From NCBI GenBank assembly GCA_002105175.1, contig MCGE01000036.1, positions 347,755 to 411,754 of the forward strand: a stretch of 64,000 nucleotides of DNA, read 5' to 3'. Of this stretch, positions 42,487 to 53,424 are shown piece by piece. The translations under genes were made by a program, and so were the position numbers. Below the pieces are notes generated by a model. It was not told the DNA's origin, ran no database searches, and saw only the letters and a program-made list of their open reading frames with translations. The DNA comes from Absidia repens. Its lineage: Eukaryota; Mucoromycota; Mucoromycetes; Mucorales; Cunninghamellaceae. Each line of letters opens with the position of its first letter. The stretch's first letter is position 1.

Positions 42487-43712
42487 CATTCGTGCTTCTT
42501 TTTCTTTTATTGTGGAATACAATATCACACTGTGTGATGTTTATGAGGTGGTGGTTTTTTTTTCAGAGTATTGGTGTAGAAGATAGAGCGGAATGAGTAT
42601 AGTATAATATGAATCAGGTGTAATGCACAGATAGTCATAGAATGCGTTGTGTCATTTCTGATACAACTAAGTGAAAAAATCGATCAAAGGCCATCGAAGA
42701 TTTCAAAACCCGCCCACGTGAAGGTTTTATTTGTCCATTTCACCATAATTCTTTTTTTTTCACTATTGGAACCTCATTGTGGACCTGGTGGCCCTGGATT
42801 TCTGTTAGAACTATTTTAGAAGGGGATTCAGCTCAGGAATGACAAGATGCATGGGGAAACCCTTTTCATTTTGGATCAGGGATCTGAAGGCCACCATTAC
42901 ATGAACATGACCATTTGGAAGGCTTCATTAGCCTAGTTTAGTATTAGTTTATCCATACTTGGTGTCTATATCTGAATAATCTATACATCCTTCCATAAAT
43001 AAATAAAAAAAAAAGAACGTCCCATGAGTCTCTTTCTCTCTCAAGCTTGTGCAACAGACCCGATATAGCCATCGCCCATTTGTATTAGGATTGACGGTTG
43101 TTCTGATTTAATAAAACAGGTGTCTTTAGTTGCTGTCATACCTTGTAAAGTGTACTAGCGCTTTATTTTACACGTTTAGATTTGTGCTGTTCATAGTCTA
43201 GATTTCACTTTAATCACTCCCTCTTCAAGATTCCTTTGATAGATCCTTCCATACCATCCCCTTTTATGATATTGAAGCCCCCCCCCCAATGTCTTTCTTT
43301 TTAGTATCCACTAAAATGCTCTTGAATAAGATGTCATATTTTAATAAATTTATCTCTAAGCTATCGCATAATAATAAAAAAAACGAAAAGTGTGTTGGTA
43401 ATGTGGCTGTTTTGTAGAAGTTGTCCAATTAAGCATTTGGATTCTACCCTTTATTTCTGCTCCCCCCGCGTCCCCGAGGAGGTCGTCCATCTTTTTTTTT
43501 TTTTTCAGAAAAGGTTCTATTTGTGTCCAATTCATTATCTCAATGAATCTAGATCCACTTCCCCAGACTTCCCGCCGAGAGACCTACTGAAAGGGTTGAT
43601 GGTTTTTTTGGCCACTTTTGTATGAAATTTCAGTTTCACAATTCATTATCAACCAGCAGAAGGGTCGCTCTGCGCAACGAATGTGTCCACTCGATTGGTC
43701 ACCATATACATA

Positions 43713-43754
<42 letters not shown>

Positions 43755-44033
43755 TGGGAGGGAATGTGGGATATTAAAAGATCAAAGTTAGTAGAGTCCT
43801 AAAAGGAGCTCATATTGGAATGAAAAAATGACAAGTTAATGGAATCTCATTCCATGAAAAATCATCACTTTGATGACCTCTCCTGACGGCAATGTGAGAA
43901 TGTTTAAATCCCCGCTTTTTTTTGGGAGTTATGTCTGCCGACTATTTTTATTTTCTCCTTTTTTTTTTTTTTTTTTCTGTGCACGTACAATGATCCCCAA
44001 CAATGGTAAAACATTGATTACTGCATATTCTCT
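42487..44033. other. Repeat debris between genes
   Basis: A reverse, diverged repeat M copy lies at 42775-42990 (GGGGAAACCCTTTTCATTTTGG). A T run of about 41 bases is at 43712-43752 and further T runs at 43490 and 43960. No intact gene recognised. Confidence 0.45.
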
Positions 44034-44573
44034 ATGAGCAACACTACTACGACTACTACGGCTACCGCACATCCATTTTATTATTTCTTTCAAACACAAT
44101 GCAGGACTTGATGGACAGTCGAGTAGCGGCGATACCTGTCGGTAAAGAAATAGAAATCGGTAAAATATAGGATGAACGAACATCACTCTTTTGCTTTCTT
44201 TTTAACATACATCTTCCAATAGAGGGACTTCCATCCTAATCAATGTGGACGGGGAAGCTATGAAGCTTAAGCCCAACCTGGGTATGACATCGCTTACACT
44301 TTATGATTACACGACAATGGATCAAACTGGGGAAGACGACTCAATAACGACCACACGACTCAGCCAACGAATGCCACTCGCTTATGGCGTTGCGATGCTT
44401 TCACGACAATGATGCAAAACGAAACCCCTCCCCCTTTGTGCCTCCCAATCTTATGAATATGAATACACACAAGTGACGGTGAGGGATCAACTCATGCCTA
44501 TGGTAGATGGTAACCCAAAAAAAAAGCTTACCATTACGTCCGCCTGTCCATTCTACCATTAGACTTGATTCTC

Positions 44574-44604
<31 letters not shown>

Positions 44605-45018
44605 GGCGCAAGACAACGCCCCATCTCTAACAATTAATATACGGTTTGACAAACACAACATTGGACAGCAACATACAACAAAAATCATTTGACACCATCG
44701 GTTTGACTGGGAAGGCGTGGGTTAGGGACTTCGTTGTTATTGTTTTTTGGGACCTGACAACACTGATACGAAGCTTGATGAGGCGGAGAGGGGCGACTGA
44801 CGCGCGACTTTAATATGGGGAGGTCGCGGAGAGGAGGGGGGTTGGAGTGGGTTGGCGGTATGTTTTGTCCGATGAATGAACAAGATCACATACTGGTAAA
44901 ACACACCAATCTCAGCAAAAAAAAAAAAACGGCTGGAACAAAAGGCACTGCTGGGCAAGCGACAACGGCGGGGGATACATCTTATGATAAAGAATCGACT
45001 GAAGCAAATTTGGATTAG
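44034..45018 (+). pseudogene. Possible decayed multi-exon gene
   Basis: Coding-like segments on the plus strand can be chained. 44111-44141 (MDSRVAAIPV) splices to 44225-44412 (TSILINVDGEAMKL, SLTLYDYTTMDQTGEDD, stop TGA at 44410). The same frame stays open beyond the stop (YEYEYTQVTVRDQLMPMVDG) to a donor near 44508, and an acceptor near 44609 leads to DNAPSLTINIRFDKHNIG with another stop. A final stretch 44920-45018 encodes KKTAGTKGTAGQATTAG...STEANLD. Several in-frame stops suggest a dying gene; alternatively only the 72-aa two-exon piece (44111-44412) is real. No family recognised. Confidence 0.3.
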
Positions 45019-45788
45019 GTTAGAGACAGAGATTAGTATCAGTGATAGTAATTGATTTATTATACTTGAAATAAAAACCATCTCTTTTTTCTTTAAAATC
45101 GTGTTTTATGATCCCCATGTGTTTGTCAATATATTTCTACAGTATTGCACCTTGTTTTGATAGATAAATGGATTGATCGGTGGTGGTAGTAGTGCTAGGG
45201 TGGTAATACTTAGCGATAATTGATACTCTTTTCATTGTTTTTCTTTTTTAGTCATTGTATTTTATATGTGGATCCATGATCTATGTACGATTTTTTTTTT
45301 TTTTTTGGTTGAGATCCCGCAGCCTGTAGACTATGCATCTGCCGCAAAAAAAAAAAAAAAGATACATGCTAGGGAGTACCATTGGCGGCTCCTGAAGAGA
45401 GAGAAAAACTTCCCCATTCCAGAAAAAAAGGAGCAGACCCACCTCCTCCCACAGGTGAAATTCCTTTTACTGTCAAAACGCGGGGTAAAAAAAAAAATAA
45501 AAAATAAAAAAATAACAATCATCAAAAGGAGAAAGACATAGAGCAGGGGACTATTCTAACAGACCTAGGACTCCGTATTCATTGTGTTTTCTTTGTCTAT
45601 TTTATTAAATTTTTTTATTGTTAGTAAATAAAGAGACCAAAAAGAATCAAAAAAGTCCATATTAAAAAGCGTAAGCCAGGATATGTGGATTAATAAGTAA
45701 AAGTAGAATAACATAACACAATCAATAAAAAAAAAAAAAAGGAGGGAGGGGAAGGTGAATAATAATAATAATAATAAAAAATGTACAC
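45019..45788. other. AT-rich spacer
   Basis: A/T homopolymers (45288-45306, 45345-45360) and (AAT)n at 45760-45776. No coding signal of note. Confidence 0.4.
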
Positions 45789-46801
45789 TTAGAAATAAGG
45801 TAGATCGAATTTGGACGTGCCCACTTGAATGGTGGGCAAGGCATCAATAGTATAGATGGGGTATTTCACATCCTCAGGATACGCCACCACCATGACGGAT
45901 TCTTTACCGTGATTTTTGAATTGTGATTGTGGTGGCAAGGATGAATAGGTGGGCGCGGCTTCCAATGGATATCCACTACTACTGCTTGTCATGTTGGTGG
46001 TGCTGGTGGTGGTGGTCAAATAAGGATTGGCTTCTAATTGAAAGTCAGGTGTTGCTGATGGTGATGGATGTGTTGCTATGCCAATAGATGCAATGATCAG
46101 CAAAATTCCCCATCCTGCAATGCTCACACATCCTATCATCACCACATAAAAATAAACAAAATGGGTTTGAGTACGACATACATATCAAAAAAAAAAAAAA
46201 AAATAGATTGATAGACTTTCTACTGTACCTACGATGATCGTCTTATCCAGCATTTGACACGCCGCTGCATTCTTGATTGCATCTAATCGACAATGGGACG
46301 ACACTAAACAATAGAAAAAAATAAAAATAAACATAAAAAAAAAAGATCGACGTTTATTTTTTTTTCCCCTCCCCTTTGTTATACACATAACAACAATTGC
46401 TTACCATGAAAATGAGTGATGACAATCGATACAACAGCTGTCCAAAGAGTGATCATGATCACGCCTATGGACATTTCACTGACAAGAACCATTTTTGTTG
46501 GCACGACAGTCATGGTATGATTATTATTAGGTGCATGGTGGTAGTGTCGACAAGAAGCAAAGAAATGAAGCGCGAGTGGTAACGAGGCGGCTAAAAACGA
46601 GACAATCCCCAGTAATACTAATAAACTATCTTGTAATCCTGGCTGTGATGATACCAAGGTGCCTTTTAATTGAGGTTCGTTATGTGCCATGTGTAAGGCA
46701 ATCGTATTCAACACAACCACCGCTACGCTAAGCCATTGCAGTAGAGCCAAACAGCACACATGAGTAAGGCCGGCAAGTTGCGTGGTGTTGAACATGGTCA
46801 T
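45789..46801 (-). CDS. Four-TM membrane protein, MARVEL-like
   Basis: Three exons (46405-46801, 46229-46303, 45789-46132) give 271 aa with all junctions in frame. Four hydrophobic segments are visible: about 12-38 (VCCLALLQWLSVAVVVLNT), 57-82 (LLVLLGIVSFLAASLPLAL), 107-129 (IGVIMITLWTAVVSIVI) and 158-180 (WGILLIIASIGIA). There is a Cys-containing loop between the last two and a Ser/Thr/Pro-rich cytoplasmic tail of about 90 residues ending FDLPYF. This layout fits fungal MARVEL-domain proteins of the plasma membrane, but SUR7/PalI-type or other tetraspan families cannot be excluded. The start is MTM at 46801. It is divergent from the 5'-nucleotidase gene. Confidence 0.75.
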
Positions 46802-47186
46802 TCTTGAAAAAAAAGAAACAAAAAACAAAAGAAAAAGAAGAATAAAGTGAAGAGGACGAGGAGAAGGGAAATATATAATCCAAAAAAAAAAAAAAAAAAA
46901 AAAGAGCTCCCCCTTTTTTCTTTTGGGATCTTTAGGTTGTGTGCCCTAACGATGCATAAAAAAAAGAAAGATAAGGGGGAGGGAAAGGATTTGGCTTGAT
47001 AAAACCTAAAAATGGCTAACCGCCAAAGACCACTCCTTGGTATCACCTTTCTGCTCTCACATGCAGGATTTCATTCCCCGTCACGAAATGAAACCTTGAC
47101 GTCCTTTTTATTTTATATTTTTTTTTTTTGGCTACTTTTTTTATTGCTTTTGCTTTCTTTCTTTTTTTTTTTTTTTTTTTATCACC
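46802..47186. promoter_or_regulatory. Divergent promoter (MARVEL-like gene / 5'-nucleotidase)
   Basis: 385 bp between the two start codons. Long A run at 46881-46902 and T runs directly upstream of the ATG at 47187. Function inferred from gene orientation only. Confidence 0.45.
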
Positions 47187-48421
47187 ATGACCATTAATCC
47201 CATCACTTTAGACATCCTTCATTTTAATGATGTTTACAATGTAGCACCAGCAAAAGAAGATCCGGTCGGTGGTGCTTCTCGTTTTGCCACGGCGATTCAA
47301 CAAACGCGCGACCAGTTACCTCATCCACCACTGGTCGTTTTCTCAGGTGATGCTTTTAATCCCTCCCTTGAAGGCTCCGTGACCCGTGGTTCCCACATGT
47401 AAAAAAAAAAGAAAAAAAAAAGAAAAGGGTTTCCCAACAAGAATACTCACTCATTGTATATCTATGTATTTTTGTATGTAGGACCCAGGTATTGAACCAA
47501 GTTGGCATTGATGTGGCATGTGTCGGCAACCATGACTTTGACTTTGGTGTTCCACAACTACAGAAACTTATGGGTCAAACTCAGTTTCCTTGGCTTTTGT
47601 CCAATGTCATGTATCAAGATGGTTCCCTCCCTTCCCCTTTGAAACGTTGGCATATTGTGAATGATGAAGCTTCTGGGTTGGTGATTGGTGTTCTTGGCCT
47701 GGTTGAAAAGTAATAAACCTTGCTCTTTCTCTCTAAAAATAGAAATCTAATGCCCTTTTTTTTTTCTTTTTTTTTGTAGGGAATGGATTCAAACCATACC
47801 ATCGTAAGTGTGTTTTTTTTTCTACACATACAACGGGTAGGGATGTTCGTTTTTTAATCATTTTTCTATAATGGTGGATAGATTTCCTTCGGATTTACTT
47901 TACCATGATTTCTGTCAAGTCGCGCAAGAGCTTAGTACGATGCTCCGGGACCCACAAGGGCCCTACAAGGTGGATTTGGTGCTGGCGCTGACACATATGC
48001 GGGTCCCCAATGACGTGACGTTAGCTACCACTTGTTTAGACGCCGTGGACTTGATTCTTGGCGGGTAAGCGTTTAGAACAAGAAGAACAACGTTATACCC
48101 CCCTCTACGAAAAACTAAAAACTAAAAAAAAAACCATCCATCTTTGGGCTTTTTGTTATTTAGTCACGACCATTTTTATTATGTATCCAAATCCATCGAC
48201 ATTGTCAACCCCGATGAATCAAGACAAGATTATCTTAAGGACGTGGGCTTTGACCCGGAACAAGACATCTCCTCTCAACAAAAACCAGTACGGATTGTGA
48301 AAAGTGGCACGGATTTCCGTGAATTCGGCTTGTTGCATTTGACCATTGATACCACGCCCCAAGGGACAAAATACATTCAACACATGACAGGTAAAATGCC
48401 AATCCCCCACCGTCACCCCCT

Positions 48422-48458
<37 letters not shown>

Positions 48459-49621
48459 TATATATATATGTGGGTGTCAATGGAAACTAATTCCTTTTTT
48501 TTTTTTTTTTTTCACTGTCATTAGCTGAACACAAATGGGTGACTTCCTCCTTGGTACCGGACCCAGCGATGGAATCGATCGTTGCCGAGGTGGCGCATCT
48601 GGTGTCGTCCAAAACACAACGGGCCATTGGGTATACGACGGTTCCTCTGGATGGACGCAGCACCACGGTACGTACACAAGAAACCAACATGGGCAATTTA
48701 ACCGCCGATCTGATGTTAGCCGCTTACTCGACCCTGACCGCCAAACCATCGCCACCCACCATTGCGCTTTGTTGTGGCGGCACGATTCGGAACGATCGCC
48801 TTGTGGAGGTGGGGCCTATCACCATGGGCGATGTCATGCAAGCCTTCCCATTTCAAGATCCTGTGGTGGTGATTCGTCTCACCGGGCATCAAATCTGGCA
48901 AGCGCTTGAAAACAGTGTGTCTGAATACCCGAAACAAGAAGGCCGGTTCCCACAAGTGGCGGGTGTGCGTGTGGAATGGTCATCGCAACGTCCTCCTGGT
49001 CAACGGATCCAACGTGTGCTTTGTACAACACCAACAACAACAACAACTTCGGCACTGCGGTATGAACCTGATCATATGGTGCCTTTGGAACTCGAGAAGG
49101 AATATGTGGTGGTGACAAGACAATACATGGCGTTGGGCTACGATGGCTACGATGTGTTGAAGGAACACGCTGGGTATGTGGTGGATGAAGAAAATGGTGT
49201 GTTTATTTCGACGATTTTCCGGAAATTCTTTTTGGGGCTCAAGTATATCAATGCGTTCCGCGAACACTACCATCCAAAACAAGACCAAGATCAAGACGAC
49301 GAGCAAGCTAAAAAACAACATGTGGATGGCTTGGTGGCGTCCATTGCAAAACATTGGCGAAAGGAAGCATCGAAATTACATCAACAGCAGCCACAGCCAA
49401 AACAGGACGATGGGGAACAGAAATGGATGACGGATGCTTTGGATGGAGCGCAATTGGGACATCCGGATTGTATTCGATCGGAAGAAGAAGAAGAAAAAGA
49501 AGAGGTGGATAGGTTGCAGGATGGCATCGAAGCGTATAAACAACATCAACGCGATGGCTGGGTGAAACGCTGGGCAAGTATTTCTCCCACTGTGCAAGGA
49601 CGGTTGGTGCAATTAGATTAG
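47187..49621 (+). CDS. 5'-nucleotidase / UshA-type metallophosphoesterase
   Basis: Six exons (47187-47398, 47482-47709, 47780-47803, 47882-48064, 48164-48390, 48525-49621) give 656 aa; exon 3 is only 24 nt. The N-terminal metallophosphoesterase domain shows DILHFNDVYN (D-x-H/N, about 9-18), VVFSGDAFNPS (metal-bridging Asp), GNHDFDFG (about 86), ALTHM and GGHDHFYY (about 215-222). The C-terminal nucleotidase domain shows ETNMGNLTADLM (about 342), CCGGTIRND, FPFQDPVVVIRLTG and a substrate-stacking loop ALGYDGYDVL (about 495). The enzyme hydrolyses nucleoside monophosphates or related phosphoesters with two metals. There is no signal peptide and a charged Gln/Asp/Lys-rich C-terminal extension of about 130 residues, so a cytosolic fungal form is inferred. 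Intron 5 contains T runs of about 35 bases. A poly(A) signal AAATAAAG lies near 49691. Confidence 0.93.
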
Positions 49622-50564
49622 AATTAGATGTTGGCTTTTTGTGATTTTGTTAGATGTTTAGATCTCTTTTTGTTTGTTTGTTGTATTTTGAAATAAAGAA
49701 ACCTGTATTTTTATTTGTCCTTTTTTTATTTTGTCTTTCAGTCGATAGATGGAGGAAAGGTGTCCTTTTTTTTTTTTTTTAACAATCTAGTGTAAGAGAA
49801 AAGGAGTCAGATGATAATAGGATTAGGGATAACTTGATAGTTCAATCATGATGGATCAATAACATTATAGTAGACATGTACCCTTCTAAAAAAAAAATGG
49901 ATGGGATGCAATTCCGCAAAAGCGTAAAGTAAACATTGATGGGCTGGCCTTTTTTTTTTTTTTATTATTGAATTTCACGCGTTTAAAACATTGGGTCTAT
50001 AGGGCGTTAGGGGTAAAGGGTGATGATTGATTGGCTTGTTGAGTCAGGTACAATGCGAGACAATGAAAAAAAGAGATTCAATTCCCGCGCTACAATACAA
50101 GGCCTCGGATCATGCAAAAGGGTGTCATGCAATGAAAAAAAAAAAAAAAGAAACCCATCCATTATATGAAACCATAGTAATAGATTTTTTATACCATAAT
50201 TACAGCCTTATAAAACGACGGATGATTCATATCAAATAAAGGTTATCAACATTCTCATCTTACTTCCTTTTTTTTTTTTTTTTTTTCTATTCCAAACACA
50301 TTAAGGTGGTCCTCTTGGAAATCAACTAGCTTCAAATTGGAGTTCCTGTTTGTTTTCTTTATGATATTACATACTTGTATAATATATCCATATATAATAA
50401 TGAGTGGGATATATATCATATACCCAGTCTCGTGGATGCTATGCTGATGGCACATCCTAGGTTGATTCCTATAGATGGTCGAACGGCGATAGGGTCCACC
50501 TTTCAGATAAAGTGACTTGAAGCGACCCACCGGTCACTATCTGGGAGTGGTGTCAACCAAATAG

Positions 50565-50599
<35 letters not shown>

Positions 50600-51279
50600 C
50601 TAGCAGAAATAATGCAAAACTGTCTATAACACTGGCGGCGAACAAACTTCGCACATAACGTGACCTAGATTGTTTTTACATGATCGGCAGAACAGAAACA
50701 TGGCAACCTTTGATAGTACGTAACTCTAAAACTTGCCAACCCATTCTTGAGTCTTTAAAATAAGTAGAAAGAGGGTCGGAAAATAGTCATCGAGTGGTAT
50801 AGCAGGAAGACAAATGTTTGGTAGGGCAAACTCAGAATACAGCTACAATAGCTGTATTGTTCACTGCTCGGATAATTAATGATAATAATAATAAAACAGC
50901 CATATTTTATTGAAATATATTGATAGATACTAAAACTAACGGGGAGGGGGTTCATTGTAGGAAGGGACTCGACGGAAGGATCTGTTGAAAGAAAGCATAT
51001 GGGAGACATTGAATTGAGATCTGGTGAATGGTCATCACTAATCTACACAGGACAACCTGTAAAAAAAAAAAAAAAAAAGGGGGAGGGGGAAGAATTCGAT
51101 AGACTATACAGGGCATGAGAAAGAAGATATAATCACCTTTTATCGAATCGTAACAATGTTCAAGTCTAATCTACAATATAGAGACTTTGACGATGGTAAA
51201 AAGCACATCGCTAGTAATGTACAAAGCATGAGAAAGGATGAATGGGACAGTTCTTATTGAAGCAAATAAAATATATATA
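49622..51279. other. Spacer with repeat remnants and microsatellites
   Basis: A diverged G-type LTR-like segment lies at about 50030-50260 (GTACAATGCGAGACAATG; CCTCGGATCATGCAAAAGG). (TA)n lies at 50565-50598. T/A runs lie at 49769-49781, 50270-50287 and 51061-51078. No gene recognised. Confidence 0.45.
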
Positions 51280-51540
51280 TATATATATATAGATATATAC
51301 TTTATTCAGATGTAGATAACAAAAAAAAAAAAAAAAGATGGATAAACTAATACTCAACTAAGCTAATGAAGACTCCAAAAAGCTAACAAATGGTGTTTTA
51401 GCTCCTAGATCCAAAATGAAAGAGTTTCCCCATGCATGTTGTCATCTCTGAGCTAAAAACCTGTCTTAACTAGTCCTGATACTAAGGAAAGTCTATCATA
51501 AGTCCAAGGATGCCACAATGGTGAAGAAGAAAAAAAAAAA
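51280..51540. repeat. Repeat M copy
   Basis: TTTATTCAGATGTAGATAA, then AATGAAAGAGTTTCCCCATGCATG and ACTAGTCCTGATACTAAGG match copies at 1062-1200 and 1870-1990 with many differences. Followed by an A run of about 24 bases. Confidence 0.6.
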
Positions 51541-51572
51541 AAAAAAAAAAAAAAAACTAGAATGAAATTGTG

Positions 51573-51778
51573 TGGCGTACCTAACACAATTGTCGATGCT
51601 TCCGCTTCGACTCCAGATGTGGTATAGGCCTATCAGAGCCACGCTTTTATTCGTAGTTTTAATAATGTTTTTGTAATATAAGTGATTTTTCTAACACCAT
51701 CCCTAATCCTCATACCTTTCAAAGCTACGCATTCGTGGTTAATAAATATTTCATCTACTAAATTAAACCATCTTATGA
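51573..51778 (+). repeat. LTR-like repeat L, copy 2
   Basis: GTGTGGCGTACCTAACACAATTG to just before the ATG at 51779, the inverse of 29494-29699. In both places it directly precedes the same gag-like frame. Confidence 0.65.
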
Positions 51779-52350
51779 ACCATGCCGAAGTCCTTAACCA
51801 ACTCTCCCCCGCGGAGTTGCAAAACCTGGTCGCTATGGCCCAAAATCTCCAAACGGAAGGACGGTCATACCAACTGCCTGAAGAAATCCACCAAGAACTC
51901 GAAACTGTCAACTCCAAAGACAGAAAATCCATCAACGGCAAGTTCGCAAAAAGTATTGCCAAATATGACGGTGACACCTGGACAAAGGGTGGCGCCACAA
52001 ACAAACAATTGGTGGCAGAGCTCAAGCGTAGCCACGTGGATGCCAATCAATCAACTCGTCCAACAAATCTACAAGGATGCCGAAAAAGTACGACTTACTG
52101 CAAGAGCAGCAACCGAACTCTTCGAGGATATTGGCATCATTCTCGAGGAAGACGATCCAACAACGGCAATGCAGCAACTCCTCAAGATGCGACAAAAGTG
52201 TCAAGCCTTGGCAGTGTATGGTTTCAGCACCAGCAAGCAGCTTGACAACGAACGCCAAAAAGCTTACCGTCAATTCCATCAAACTCCCCGCCTCAATGCG
52301 ATACATCGATGAAACAGAAGAGGAAGATAAGGACATGGCATTTTCAGCCG
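51779..52350 (+). pseudogene. Gag-like/ORF1 fragment (family L), copy 2
   Basis: ATG 51779 opens MNHAEVLNQLSPAELQNLVA. After TWTKGGATNKQLVAELKRS a one-base shift near 52048 continues as VQQIYKDAEKVRLTARAA. A second shift near 52258 continues as LTVNSIKLPASMRYIDETEE up to the LTR A insertion at 52351. It is longer than the copy at 29110 but broken twice. The family could not be identified; an LTR-retrotransposon Gag is inferred from the LTR-like unit in front of it. Confidence 0.5.
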
Positions 52351-52642
52351 TGTAATATTTGATAGAAATAAAAAGACGTTATAAAAAATAAGTTTTTATT
52401 GAATAAAATGAGGAAGGGTTTTTATAATAAAATGGGAAAAAGAAGGCTGTGCTAGTTGTGGCTGTGGATATGGTCGAAGAATGGTAATTTGAGGCTATGG
52501 GAAGTTGGTTATCTGTAGATATAAGTGTATATGCCTAAGTAGTGGATACTCGAGGCTGTGTCTTATACCTGTATAGGAATGACAAGTGTGATAGTGTGGG
52601 AAATGATTAGTGACAGATGACAAATACGACACAAATACGACA
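52351..52642. repeat. Solo LTR, family A (copy at 52 kb)
   Basis: TGTAATATTTGATAG...AAATACGACA, with a short internal deletion and a duplicated terminal ACAAATACGACA. No TSD match (AGCCG / AAGAT). Confidence 0.8.
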
Positions 52643-52706
52643 AAGATAACGCCTTGTTCGTCCATAAGCCTGTACTAATCCTTATAACGTTCGACAATAT
52701 GATATA

Positions 52707-52934
52707 CCTTGGGCCAACGTTTTTTTTGTCATTAAAAATAACTAAAATAATAACAATAAAACTATTTTCATCAAAGAAAACCTTTAAAAAATATTAAACA
52801 ATATTGAAACACAAAAAATTATTCTAAAAATATGCTGAGTTTAAATATACCTTGGCGGTTTTTATATATATATTTTGTCCTATTATATACCCTTGTTTTT
52901 ATAGAATATTAAAACGTTGGCCTTGGGGAGGAAA
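52707..52934. repeat. MITE-like element with inverted ends
   Basis: The left end CCTTGGGCCAACGTTTT and right end AAAACGTTGGCCTTGGGG are near-perfect inverse copies flanking about 190 bp of very AT-rich sequence. No coding region. TSD unclear. Confidence 0.5.
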
Positions 52935-53424
52935 ATTGGGGGGGGGGTGCTAAATTTCCTTTTCCTTCGCTCTTGTGATCCATCATTACAGTAAGACTTT
53001 ATCACCAACTTTCACCTTGGGAAAATCATCCGGTAAATACAAAATTCTCCCTGCAAATCCCGGTAAACGTCGGATCAAACGCCGGGTGCTCCTTGCATCA
53101 CCCGGCCTAACGGATTGACCTTGTATATGCGAGATCATCACCCTGCATGACGGATTGACCTTGTATATGCGAGATCATCACCCTGTATGACGGTTTGTTT
53201 TTTGCAAATACAAGATACAACCCTGCCAATAGCTATATAACGCAGGATAAAAAAAATTATCTGCTTATACTTTTTCAAACAGCCCAAGTTTACTTCTAAT
53301 GGCAAGATAAGATAATAGATGGCATATAAAAAGATTTTATTGATTGACTGACTACTAAAAAAAAAAAAAAAAGATTATACGTACAATAAACTGACCTTTT
53401 TTTTTTTTTTTTTTTTTTTTTTAG

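Noticed and set aside
42206..42491. TSD for the LTR A copy
   Set aside because: CACAT/CATTC match only if two bases are assumed lost, so no TSD is claimed.
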